A DNA stretch of 13,959 nucleotides from CAZOIA01 sp964579675 (GTDB lineage Bacteria; Planctomycetota; Phycisphaerae; UBA1845; PWPN01). Where the stretch lies: assembly GCA_964579675.1 (NCBI GenBank), contig CAZOIA010000148.1, positions 1 to 13,959 on the forward strand. Reading direction: 5' to 3'. Position numbers and translations under genes: made by a program. A model generated the notes under the pieces. The model saw only the letters and a program-made list of their open reading frames with translations. It did not search any database and was not told where the DNA came from. Shown here in pieces: positions 6,209 to 13,959 of the stretch. Within the stretch, counting starts at the first letter, position 1. Each line of letters opens with the position of its first letter.

Positions 6209-8572
6209 ATGAACTCTGCTCGAACGGTCCTTGTCGGGCTTGCCGCATTGCTGGCTTTGCACGGTGCCACCTTGGCGCAGGATTGTGCCTGGCGTCCGTG
6301 GGCGGCGCATTGGGGCAACATCAACGAAGGCCCTGATCTCTTCCCGCCCAACGGCATCCACAATCCCACCAATTGGGACTACACTTTCAGCCAGCCAACG
6401 GTGCTCAATACGCCTCAGGATACGCCGACCGGCGGGGGAGACTACGCGCTGCACTGGTTCCTCGATGCCCAGCCGCCGGAGACCCAAAGCAACGGCTCGG
6501 GCAGCGGCGGCGTTTACCAGGAGATTACCGTAACGCCCGGCGAGCCCATGCAGTACTCCTTCTGGTGGAAGGCAGCCCACGACACCAACACCGCCTGGTT
6601 CGAGTTCATGCTCATCAACGCCCCGTTCTCCCCGGAGGCGGCAGACATGTATCCCGCCGGCAACATCATGCGCAAGGCGGAGAGCGAGAACTTCGGATGG
6701 GAGTTCATCGACGATCAGAGCCCTCTGCACATGGGCCCGGACGGGCCGACCATCACGCCCACCGGGGATATCGTCACCGTGGTGCTCAAGGCGGGCCGCT
6801 CCCCCGCCGGGGCCATGGAAGCCTTCTTCGATAACGTTGAGGTGTGGCAGGCCGGAGGTGCCAACCTGATCGTCAACGGTGACTTCGAGGACACCGCCCA
6901 GCAGCCTCCCTGCGACAACGAACACATGTTCCAGGACCCGGACGAGCACAACTACTGGCTTGCCCTCACCGAATGCCCGGGTGAACAACATACGACCAGC
7001 CCGCCGGTTGACCCGATCTCCAACTACAACACCAGCGACACCACGATGACCATCCCCGGCACGTATCTGGAATTCGTCACTGGTGCCGAGCTGATGCCGG
7101 CTGACGGGGGCGACAACCTCGTCGCCGACGGCATCACGGTCGGCCCGGGCCCGAACGAGACCGAGATGGAGGCCGTTTTCCCTACGACTGGGGCGACTGA
7201 CGGGTATTACCACGTGGTGACGGTTCAAGCGCCGTCGCCGCCTTGCCTGACGCGGGTTCTGCCCGGCGCCTTTCAGCTCATCTGCCCGAATCCGGCCTCG
7301 TTCTCGGGCCTGTCCCCCGCTTCCCTGACGGACCCGACGGGGGAAGTGCAGTTCACGATTTCGGGCACGAACCTTGACGCGTTGACCGCCGTCTCGCTCG
7401 AGTACAGCGTGGGTGATCCCCCGGAGTTCGTGGTCGAAGGCGCGCAGCTGATCATGATCGGCAATGACCTGCGTGCCAAGTTCAACCTGACGTGTGTGCC
7501 GGCCGGCAGTTATCGGCTGGTGGGCACCCGAGACGACGGTTGCCGGCCAACCACCCGTGACGACTCCTTCCTTCTGATCAAGACCCCGCCGCCCCAGGCG
7601 TGCGTCTGGCGACCCTGGGCCGCAGGCTGGTCCGTGTTGAACACCGGGCCCGATCTGGAGCCGCCCAACCGCATATTCGACCCCACCAACTGGGACCACT
7701 CGTTCAGCCAGCAAACGGTGCTGAACACGCCCAAGGACACGCCGCCCGGAGGAGGCGAGTACGCGCTGCACTGGTTCCTCGACTCGCCCCCGCCCGGCCC
7801 GAGCAACGCCGCCGGGAGCGGGGGCGTTTACCAGGAGATCTCCGTCAGTGCCGGGACTCCTCTTGAATATTCCTATTACTGGAAAGGCACGGCCGGCCAA
7901 GGCGACAACTGGTTCGAGGTCCTGCTCATCGACGGCCCGTTCTCTCTCGGTCTTGCCGATCTGTTCCAGGAAGACTCCAGCAACAACAATCCGGCCATGA
8001 TTCGCAAGAAGGAGTTGAGCGGCACGAGCTTCGGTTGGCAAGAAGTCACCGATCAGACCCCGGCCGATATGGGTCCGGCCGGTCCGCGCCCCCAGACCAT
8101 AACCCCCACCGGGACGATCGTTACCGTGGTGCTCAAGGCCGGGCGAGGCTCGTCCGGCGGGATGGAGTCCTTCTGGGACAACATCGTCGTCCGGCAAGGC
8201 GGCGGGGACAACCTGATTACTAACGGCGGGTTTGAGAACTACAACCAGCGAAGACTCGGGGACGAGGAGTCCATGTTCGAGGACCCATGCGAGTTCGACT
8301 ACTGGCGATGGTACGCCTCGCCCCTGTTCTGCCCCGACCCCTTCGCGGATGCAGACGAGGACGGTGACGTGGATCACGACGACTTCGGCGCCCTCCAGGT
8401 TTGCTACACCGGGTCCGGTATCGGACCTGTGCGCGAAGGGTGCGAGTGTTTCGATCGCCCCGAGCCGACTGATCCTGACGGCGATATCGACCAGATGGAC
8501 CTGGGCGCTTTCGAGAACTGCGCGAGCGGCCCCGGGATCCAGGCGGACATCACCTGTGACGGCGACAACTGA
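6209..8572 (+). CDS. Secreted mosaic protein with duplicated carbohydrate-binding-like module and six-Cys EF-hand tail
   Basis: The protein has 787 residues. The ATG at 6209 is chosen because ACGGAGG (6194-6200) lies 8 bases upstream and because it opens a signal peptide, MNSARTVLVGLAALLALHGA, with likely cleavage after TLA (residue 23). Residues 24-250 and 463-699 are two copies of one module (C.WRPWAA.W, PTNWD, FSQ.TVLNTP, YALHWFLD, GGVYQEI, then an FFDNV/FWDNI strand). The pattern resembles jelly-roll carbohydrate-binding modules. Between them, residues about 251-462 hold IPT/TIG-like beta-sandwich repeats, recognisable by SGTNLDALTAVSLEY. The tail (708-787) has an EF-hand loop DADEDGDVDHDD, a second degenerate loop and six cysteines; such tails resemble dockerin-type sequences. 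No catalytic motif is seen, so a binding or structural surface role is inferred. The next gene starts 72 bases on and is probably co-transcribed. Confidence 0.85.
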   Translation: MNSARTVLVGLAALLALHGATLAQDCAWRPWAAHWGNINEGPDLFPPNGIHNPTNWDYTFSQPTVLNTPQDTPTGGGDYALHWFLDAQPPETQSNGSGSGGVYQEITVTPGEPMQYSFWWKAAHDTNTAWFEFMLINAPFSPEAADMYPAGNIMRKAESENFGWEFIDDQSPLHMGPDGPTITPTGDIVTVVLKAGRSPAGAMEAFFDNVEVWQAGGANLIVNGDFEDTAQQPPCDNEHMFQDPDEHNYWLALTECPGEQHTTSPPVDPISNYNTSDTTMTIPGTYLEFVTGAELMPADGGDNLVADGITVGPGPNETEMEAVFPTTGATDGYYHVVTVQAPSPPCLTRVLPGAFQLICPNPASFSGLSPASLTDPTGEVQFTISGTNLDALTAVSLEYSVGDPPEFVVEGAQLIMIGNDLRAKFNLTCVPAGSYRLVGTRDDGCRPTTRDDSFLLIKTPPPQACVWRPWAAGWSVLNTGPDLEPPNRIFDPTNWDHSFSQQTVLNTPKDTPPGGGEYALHWFLDSPPPGPSNAAGSGGVYQEISVSAGTPLEYSYYWKGTAGQGDNWFEVLLIDGPFSLGLADLFQEDSSNNNPAMIRKKELSGTSFGWQEVTDQTPADMGPAGPRPQTITPTGTIVTVVLKAGRGSSGGMESFWDNIVVRQGGGDNLITNGGFENYNQRRLGDEESMFEDPCEFDYWRWYASPLFCPDPFADADEDGDVDHDDFGALQVCYTGSGIGPVREGCECFDRPEPTDPDGDIDQMDLGAFENCASGPGIQADITCDGDN
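6278..6958 (+). repeat. Intragenic module copy 1 (227 codons)
   Basis: This is the first copy of the duplicated module, residues 24-250 of the 787-residue protein. Shared landmarks with copy 2, in the same order, are WRPWAA, PTNWD, TVLNTP, YALHWFLD, GGVYQEI, VVLKAGR, NGDFE and the ending F.DP.E..YW. Similarity is visible at DNA level in the first 200 bases, which points to an internal duplication. Confidence 0.85.
7595..8305 (+). repeat. Intragenic module copy 2 (237 codons)
   Basis: This is the second copy of the module, residues 463-699. It is about ten residues longer than copy 1, mainly through an insertion of the type EDSSNNNPAM in the middle. The trailing motif is NGGFE instead of NGDFE. 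Confidence 0.85.
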
Positions 8573-8644
8573 GTTCGCCATCCGGGCACCCGAATCACTG
8601 GAGCTCATGGATTGTGTGGTGCTACTCCGAGGAGGCTGGATACG

Positions 8645-11600
8645 ATGAGGAAATGGACCGCAACTTCATGCACTCTGGCGGTGATGGGCCTGGTCGCGGG
8701 GCCGGCCATTTCGCAGCCCACCCAGTTGTTGTTGAACCCGAGCTTTGAGGACGGCCCGGCGTCGCCTCTGCAACCACGCGATGACGTGCCCGATCACTGG
8801 ACGCTTGCGAGCCCGGACTTCGCGGGCCAGGATCGCAAAGTGGAGTACATGGACGCGGACGCTCAGTACGTCGGGTTCAACGCCTCCAACACCGGGGAAA
8901 GGTACCTTTACGATCCAAGCCACTGGGATTGTGACTGGGCTTACGCCGAGCAGAGCGTGTCGGCGTCAGGCGAGTTGGACCTGGCGCTCTCGTTCTGGGC
9001 AGTGGTGTACGACACCGGTGTTTACCCGAGTTCGGTCATCGGCGAGCTGATCGTCGATGGCGAGGTCAAGGCGTCAGCCAGCCTGAGCTACGCCGACCCC
9101 ACCCCGGAAGAACAGCCGTCCCAACTCCCGAACTCGGGCCAGAAGCAGGTATGGGCCACCTGGAAGGGGACCGTCGTCAGTCAGATCACGGTCAGGATCA
9201 CCCTGATCGCTGACGGCGCAGGGCGGGGCAGCCTGGGCATCGCCGGCGTGGACGACGTTGAGCTGTGGTCATCCGCGTGTGCCACGACCCCTGCGGTCGG
9301 CGACGTCGATCCCAACGTCATCACGACCCCTGCCGGTAATACGGTGGTGACGCTCTCCGGCTCGGACCTGGATCAGGTCAGCGCGGTCCGGCTCTGGGGC
9401 GACAATGCGGTGGAGGTCCCCGGCTCGAACCTCAACTTCGTGGACCCGGACCTGGAAGTGTTGCTGGCCACCGCCGGTGCCGAGCCCGGCTTCTACGACC
9501 TGATCGTGGAGCAGACGGGCTGCAACCCCCGCGTGATCACCGGCGCGCTGCAGGTGCTTGACACCAGCGCGCCCCAGAACTTGCTGGTCAACGGGAGCTT
9601 CGAGGTGCCGGAGAACTCGGGCAACGGGCAGATCTGGTCCGGCGATTACCTGATCTACTCGGTTCCTCACGGCGAGGGAGCACGGATCCATACCCCGACG
9701 CCGGACCACCTCGACGGGGAGCGGGGTTGGGAAATCAGCGACGGGATAGGCCAGTTGCAAACGCCGTCCGGCTCCCAGGCGGCCCTGGTCGCGAGCGGCG
9801 ATGCGGTGAGCTTCAGCGGCTGGGTTCATACGGGCCCCGGGGGAACCGGCGTCACGAACCAGGTCACGATCACCGTCTGGGACGGCCCGATCGGCGGCAC
9901 CACGATCGCTCCACCCGTCACCGTGGACGAGAACACCCCGCCCACCAATCCCGGAGGCCCGACCGGCGAGTGGGTCAATGTCATCATCAGCGGTCCCGCC
10001 TACAACGGGTCCGTCACGGTGCAGTTCGAGGCAATCTGTCAAGGCGGCGCCGGTGGGGCAGCCGCCGTGCATCTGGACGCCTTCAGTGTGACCGCCGATC
10101 CGCAATGCACCCAAGCACAACGCCCGAGGTTCTCTTATCCAAGCAGGGGGCCGCACGACAGCGATGCCGTCGTGACGATTATCGGCGGAACCAATCTCGA
10201 CCGCGTCACTGGTGTAAGCCTGGTGTTCGTCGACCGGGTCAACGAAGGGACGCCCGAGGACCCGATGGGCGACGAAACCGAGATCATCGTGCCCGGTACG
10301 ATCGTTCCCGGGAGCCAGGTCCCGACCGGATTGTCGGTCAGCTTCCCGCTCCCCGCGAACAACGTTCCCGTCGGCCTGTACAACCTGGTGATTGAACAGC
10401 CTGGCTGCCCGACCTCAAACCTGGAGTTTGCACGAGTCGATCGTACCGCCGGCGCCGTGGCTCCTGAATTCCATGCCAACGTACCCCCGACCTTCGTCGA
10501 TAAGTTTGAGGTGTACTGCGGGACGCCGGTTGTCTTTGCCGGCATGGATCCGCCACGCCTGAACGCACCGCAGCCGGACCCTGTGGACTTCACGGTCACC
10601 GGCCAGAACCTGGACCGGTTGGCCACCGTGTCGCTTGCTTTCCGACAGGCCGAGCCACCAATCGAGATTCCGGGGACGATTCTCACCGTCGCACCCGGGG
10701 GCGGCGAGATGACCGCGCGGTTCAATCTTGCCGGTGCGGAGTACGCCCCCTACGAGTTGATCGGTATCCACAACGACACCCTCTGCCATGGTCCGGAGCC
10801 GTTGGCCGCGGCATTCACGCTCATGCCGCCGTTCGGTGTGCAGTTACTGTTCAACGGCGACTTTGAGTTGGGACCCGGGTATCTTGGTGGAGAAAGTCAC
10901 ATTCCGCCCGGGGACGGGTGGGTCATGTCGGCAGACAGTGACCCCATAGGCTCAGACGGCAACCCCATCCTGCCCAAGTACAACAACACGAGCCACGCTC
11001 CCGGCCTTCCCGTCGCGGGCGACGACTGGGGAAGCCTCGACGTGGGTGAGGGTTTCGGCGCCCACAGCGACCCCCCGCACTACTGCCGGGTCGTTCAAAC
11101 GGTGACGGTCGTGCCCAACATGACCGTCTCGCTGACCGGCCATATCGCCGGGGGCAATAACCGGATTCCCCCCGAGTTCCCCGACGAGGGATATGACCAC
11201 CAGATATCCATCCTCGATGGCGACGAGACCGGCTCTGAAATGGCCCGGTTCGCCCTGCGCAGTCACGAGATCATGCCCCTGGGCTGGACGCCTTTCCCGA
11301 CGCTCACGGGTATGCCCACCGGCAACGCGGTAACCATAGAGTGGGGTTGGGAAAACGGCATCATCGCCGGCTGGAACGTCGTAGGGACTCACGTCGATGA
11401 ACTACTCCTCATCCAAACCCCGTGCAACGATCCGTTCGCCGACGCCGACAATGACGGGGACGTGGACCAGGCAGACTTCGGCTCGTTTCAGAATTGCTAT
11501 ACCGGCCCGGGCGGCGGCGTGCCTGCCGAACCTGAGTACTGCTTCTGTTTCGATGTCGAGGGCCCCGGCGGCATGCCGGACGCCGACGTCGATCAAGCGG

Positions 11601-11686
11601 ATCTCGCCGCGTTCGAGGCCTGCGCCAGCGGTCCCGCCATTGCTGCTGATGAGACCTGTGACGATCCTCCTTTGGCTGAGGAGTGA
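8645..11686 (+). CDS. Secreted mosaic protein with three NGxFE-type modules, IPT/TIG-like repeats and six-Cys EF-hand tail
   Basis: The protein has 1013 residues. The ATG at 8645 has GGAGG (8631-8635) 9 bases upstream and opens a signal peptide, MRKWTATSCTLAVMGLVAGP, probably cut near AIS/Q (residue 23). Three carbohydrate-binding-like modules each begin with an L-L-x-N-x-x-F-E motif: LLLNPSFE (28-35), LLVNGSFE (313-320) and LLFNGDFE (734-741). Between them lie IPT/TIG-like units, recognised by SGSDLDQVSAVRLWG, GGTNLDRVTGVSLVF and TGQNLDRLATVSLAF. The tail (927-1013) repeats the six-cysteine layout of the upstream protein: EF-hand DADNDGDVDQAD, then a second loop that has lost several acidic ligands. 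No catalytic residues are recognised. It probably acts on the cell surface or outside the cell as an adhesin or scaffold-like protein, by inference. It follows its relative by 72 bases on the same strand and ends 80 bases from the convergent pullulanase gene. Confidence 0.85.
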   Translation: MRKWTATSCTLAVMGLVAGPAISQPTQLLLNPSFEDGPASPLQPRDDVPDHWTLASPDFAGQDRKVEYMDADAQYVGFNASNTGERYLYDPSHWDCDWAYAEQSVSASGELDLALSFWAVVYDTGVYPSSVIGELIVDGEVKASASLSYADPTPEEQPSQLPNSGQKQVWATWKGTVVSQITVRITLIADGAGRGSLGIAGVDDVELWSSACATTPAVGDVDPNVITTPAGNTVVTLSGSDLDQVSAVRLWGDNAVEVPGSNLNFVDPDLEVLLATAGAEPGFYDLIVEQTGCNPRVITGALQVLDTSAPQNLLVNGSFEVPENSGNGQIWSGDYLIYSVPHGEGARIHTPTPDHLDGERGWEISDGIGQLQTPSGSQAALVASGDAVSFSGWVHTGPGGTGVTNQVTITVWDGPIGGTTIAPPVTVDENTPPTNPGGPTGEWVNVIISGPAYNGSVTVQFEAICQGGAGGAAAVHLDAFSVTADPQCTQAQRPRFSYPSRGPHDSDAVVTIIGGTNLDRVTGVSLVFVDRVNEGTPEDPMGDETEIIVPGTIVPGSQVPTGLSVSFPLPANNVPVGLYNLVIEQPGCPTSNLEFARVDRTAGAVAPEFHANVPPTFVDKFEVYCGTPVVFAGMDPPRLNAPQPDPVDFTVTGQNLDRLATVSLAFRQAEPPIEIPGTILTVAPGGGEMTARFNLAGAEYAPYELIGIHNDTLCHGPEPLAAAFTLMPPFGVQLLFNGDFELGPGYLGGESHIPPGDGWVMSADSDPIGSDGNPILPKYNNTSHAPGLPVAGDDWGSLDVGEGFGAHSDPPHYCRVVQTVTVVPNMTVSLTGHIAGGNNRIPPEFPDEGYDHQISILDGDETGSEMARFALRSHEIMPLGWTPFPTLTGMPTGNAVTIEWGWENGIIAGWNVVGTHVDELLLIQTPCNDPFADADNDGDVDQADFGSFQNCYTGPGGGVPAEPEYCFCFDVEGPGGMPDADVDQADLAAFEACASGPAIAADETCDDPPLAEE

Positions 11687-11766
11687 TCTTGCGGCCGCCG
11701 GCACAGGTACGGCCCCGTCATCATGTTCAATGGCACCGGTCTTCCCGTCCGGCCTTCTCGGGCTGG

Positions 11767-13959
11767 TCAATACGGGCGCGCCCGATATCGCACCAGCACC
11801 ATACCGGAGTGAGCGGGGAGCGAGGTTTTGCCTGTGGCCCGGCCCAGCTCCTGCACGCCGGCGCGGTCGGCGTCGGCATGGACGGACCATGTGCCATCAG
11901 GAAGATTGAATACGACGCTTCTGCTGTTGCCGTTCAGCAGCACGAGAATCGTCCCGGCCGGCTCCCCTTGAAGGCCGGAGCCGTCCAAGCGGTACACCAC
12001 GCACTTCCCGTGCGGGGGATCGGGAAACGAGACCCGCGATTCCACCTGCTTTCGTGTTCGCAGCCGAAGCAGGGGGTGGGCTTTGCGAAACGCGATCAAA
12101 CGCTGGTTGTACTCGCAGACGTCCCGATTCATTCTCTTGAGCGACCAGTCGATCTGGTTGATCTCGTCGGGGAGGTTGTAGCTGTTGTGGCTGCCCTTCT
12201 TGGTGCGGCAGAACTCCTGGCCGGAATGCATGAATACCCGGCCCTGGGAGGTAACGAGGATCAGGGCGGCGAACCTCATCATCCGCCGGCGCATCTTGTC
12301 GGAGACCTTCGGCACGCTTTGAAGCAACTTGTCCCAGGCCGTGAGATCATCGTGGGCCTCGAAGTAGTTGACCGAGTCCACCGGATTCACCGACCAGTCG
12401 TCGATCGCGCCGTTGAGCCCGTGGATCACGCCCCCGCGCCGGTCGCCCACCTGGATGAAGCCCGGCGGCCCGCTGCGGCAGTCGCCCTTGATCGCGTCGC
12501 GGAAATGGTCGTTGAACGCGCCGATACCCGTACCCCTTACCTGGTTCTTGGCGGTAATTGGCGACAGCGGGGTCGCACCTCCCGTCCACGGTTCGCCGTA
12601 AATGAGAATACCCGGGTGGATCTCGCTCAGCTCCTCCTGGATTCGTTTCATCGTATCCAGGTCGATCAATCCCATAAGATCGAAGCGGAACCCGTCGATT
12701 TTGTACTCCTTGACCCAGAACTTGACCGAATCCAGTATGAGCTTCCGGGCCATCGGGCTTTCGCTCTTGAACTCGTTCCCGCAGCCCGAGCCGTTCGAGA
12801 ATCTCCCACCGGGTGTCATGCGGAAGTAGTAGCCGGGCACGAGTCCCTCGAAACCAGCCAACGTGGCCGTGTGGTTGTACACGACGTCCAGAATCACGCC
12901 GATGGCACGGTCGTGAAGTGCCTTGATCACCTGCTTGAACTCGCTGATCCTTGCCGGGCCCCGCACGTTGGTGGCATACCAGCCGTCCGGTGAGTTCAAG
13001 TGCACGGGCATGTAGCCCCAGTTGTACATGTCCTGGCGGTCCTCGAAGTTGTCGAAGTCCTGAACGGGCATAAGCTGGACGTGCGTGACGCCCAGCTCGG
13101 TGAGATGGTCGATACCGGTCCTCACGGAGGGCTCGCCCGGCAGGTGGGTATTCGGTTCGGTGAGCCCGAGGAACTTGCCCTTGTGCTTTACGCCCGAGTT
13201 GGCGCCGATCGTGAAATCGCGCACGTGCATCTCGTAAACGATCGCGTCGGCCGGCGACGCCACGCCCTTCCAGTCGTGCTCACGAAAGCCGGGCGGGTCC
13301 GTCTTGCGAAGATCGACGATCAACGACCGCGCGGAGCGCCCCTGCGCGCACGTCGCGCAGATGTCGGTGACCTCAGCCTGCGGATCGAGTCCAACACCAC
13401 CCAGCTTGTAGGCGTAGAGTTTGCCGGCCAGGTCGCCCCCGACGGTTGCCTCCCAGATTCCCTTGTCGGCCCGCTTCATGTCGTGTTTGACCAGTCCGGC
13501 ACTGCCGCTAAGCTCGTCGGCGATCACAACCCAGGCGTCGGCCGCCGTCGGCGCGAATACTCGAAAGGTCGTCTCGCGGGGTGTGTAGCTCGCGCCGAGC
13601 CTGGCATCCGGATCGCAGAACCGCTCAGCATCCTGCAAGATTCGGCCCACCCGGACCGGCAGACGATTAAGCCCTTTCACCCGGACCTGGTACGTGTGTC
13701 GGGTGAAATCCAGCGGCTCGAGCGTGGTGATCGAGTAGGTGGAGGACCTTCCTTTGTTTGGCCGCACCGGGTCCACCCGCTTGATCTTCATACTCGCCCC
13801 CGCCGTGGTTGTGAGGTTGAACTTCTCCTTTGACCAGTCAGTCACCGGCAATCGATGTGTGAATCGCACCGTGACCGAATGATCTCCGTCCAGGGTTGCC
13901 GTGGCGAGCTTCGGGCGAACATCGGGTCTCCTGGCGTATGGCTGGGTCCTTCCTTTCAC
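11767..13959 (-). CDS. pulA: Type I pullulanase-like GH13 debranching enzyme, possibly 5' truncated
   Basis: At least 730 residues are visible. The frame reaches the right edge, where a GTG happens to be the last codon, so the true start and any signal peptide may lie outside. In order: an N-terminal beta domain (about 15-115), a CBM48-like domain (about 120-215), the GH13 barrel (about 235-625) and a C-terminal beta domain. All four GH13 regions are visible: DVVYNH (358-363), GFRFDLMG (423-430, nucleophile Asp427), YGEPW (454-458, acid/base Glu456) and NYFEAHD (531-537, Asp537). The marker YNWGY (312-316) and the domain order point to type I pullulanase or glycogen/starch debranching, hydrolysing alpha-1,6 bonds. 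The motif continues as MPVHLN instead of the usual DP.., so specificity may differ. An isoamylase-like or GlgX-like role is the main alternative. It converges on the mosaic gene, so the two are transcribed separately. Confidence 0.9.
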   Translation of the reverse strand: MKGRTQPYARRPDVRPKLATATLDGDHSVTVRFTHRLPVTDWSKEKFNLTTTAGASMKIKRVDPVRPNKGRSSTYSITTLEPLDFTRHTYQVRVKGLNRLPVRVGRILQDAERFCDPDARLGASYTPRETTFRVFAPTAADAWVVIADELSGSAGLVKHDMKRADKGIWEATVGGDLAGKLYAYKLGGVGLDPQAEVTDICATCAQGRSARSLIVDLRKTDPPGFREHDWKGVASPADAIVYEMHVRDFTIGANSGVKHKGKFLGLTEPNTHLPGEPSVRTGIDHLTELGVTHVQLMPVQDFDNFEDRQDMYNWGYMPVHLNSPDGWYATNVRGPARISEFKQVIKALHDRAIGVILDVVYNHTATLAGFEGLVPGYYFRMTPGGRFSNGSGCGNEFKSESPMARKLILDSVKFWVKEYKIDGFRFDLMGLIDLDTMKRIQEELSEIHPGILIYGEPWTGGATPLSPITAKNQVRGTGIGAFNDHFRDAIKGDCRSGPPGFIQVGDRRGGVIHGLNGAIDDWSVNPVDSVNYFEAHDDLTAWDKLLQSVPKVSDKMRRRMMRFAALILVTSQGRVFMHSGQEFCRTKKGSHNSYNLPDEINQIDWSLKRMNRDVCEYNQRLIAFRKAHPLLRLRTRKQVESRVSFPDPPHGKCVVYRLDGSGLQGEPAGTILVLLNGNSRSVVFNLPDGTWSVHADADRAGVQELGRATGKTSLPAHSGMVLVRYRARPY

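Noticed and set aside
6209..6290. Lipoprotein signal in the 787-residue protein (Cys at residue 26)
   Set aside because: The residues before the Cys are A-Q-D, not a lipobox; ordinary signal-peptidase cleavage fits better.
6176..8608. Long antisense open frame (about 810 codons) opposite the mosaic gene
   Set aside because: It has a low-complexity, Arg/Gly/Val-rich product with no domain, and mirrors codon bias of the real gene. It is a shadow frame.
11687..11766. Bidirectional terminator between the convergent genes
   Set aside because: The best inverted repeat (GGCCG 11693-11697 with CGGCC 11710-11714) has a 5-base stem, a 12-base loop and no T run, so it is too weak to call.
11683..13833. 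Plus-strand open frames opposite the pullulanase gene
   Set aside because: The minus strand carries all GH13 motifs; the plus-strand products show no domain.

Overview
This window looks like a chromosomal segment from a Gram-negative, GC-rich bacterium of the Planctomycetota, perhaps a Phycisphaerae-like lineage. That is inference. The grounds are the C-terminal tails of two secreted proteins (a D-x-D-x-D-G-D-V-D-x-x-D-F EF-hand/dockerin-like loop followed by Cys-Tyr-Thr-Gly), the large mosaic secreted proteins themselves, and an Mla-type lipid transporter, which implies an outer membrane. There are no rRNA or tRNA genes, no CRISPR array, no transposase and no phage genes.

Layout. Bases 1-695 (+) hold the C-terminal part of a GAF/HD-GYP protein, a probable cyclic-di-GMP phosphodiesterase, cut by the left edge. 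Bases 696-906 are rich in hairpins and hold a candidate promoter with a perfect TTGACA. Bases 907-3630 (+) are a compact operon of three genes, mlaE (permease), mlaF (ATPase) and mlaD (MCE protein). Bases 3642-3709 hold two copies of a 31-bp repeat in tandem. Bases 3762-5804 (+) encode a 680-residue protein that resembles a TIM-barrel glycoside hydrolase with a C-terminal PKD-like domain; its exact function is not recognised. Bases 5805-6208 are non-coding, with a plausible sigma70-type promoter and two dyads. Bases 6209-8572 and 8645-11686 (+) encode two related secreted mosaic proteins of 787 and 1013 residues. They are built from jelly-roll/carbohydrate-binding-like and IPT/TIG-like modules and end in the same six-cysteine, EF-hand-bearing tail. 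Bases 11767-13959 (-) encode a type I pullulanase-like GH13 enzyme with a CBM48-like domain; it converges on the mosaic genes and reaches the right edge.

How the genes may work together. MlaE, MlaF and MlaD should form one inner-membrane ABC complex that moves phospholipid between the inner and outer membranes. The two mosaic proteins are probably exported together and share a C-terminal module that could anchor or dock them. The pullulanase and the GH-like protein point to alpha-glucan or other polysaccharide handling nearby, but nothing in the sequence ties them to the mosaic proteins beyond proximity. I see no clear defence, mobile or biosynthetic system. The least ordinary elements are the paired mosaic proteins with their six-Cys tails, the tandem 31-bp repeat, and the GH/PKD protein that lacks a signal peptide.
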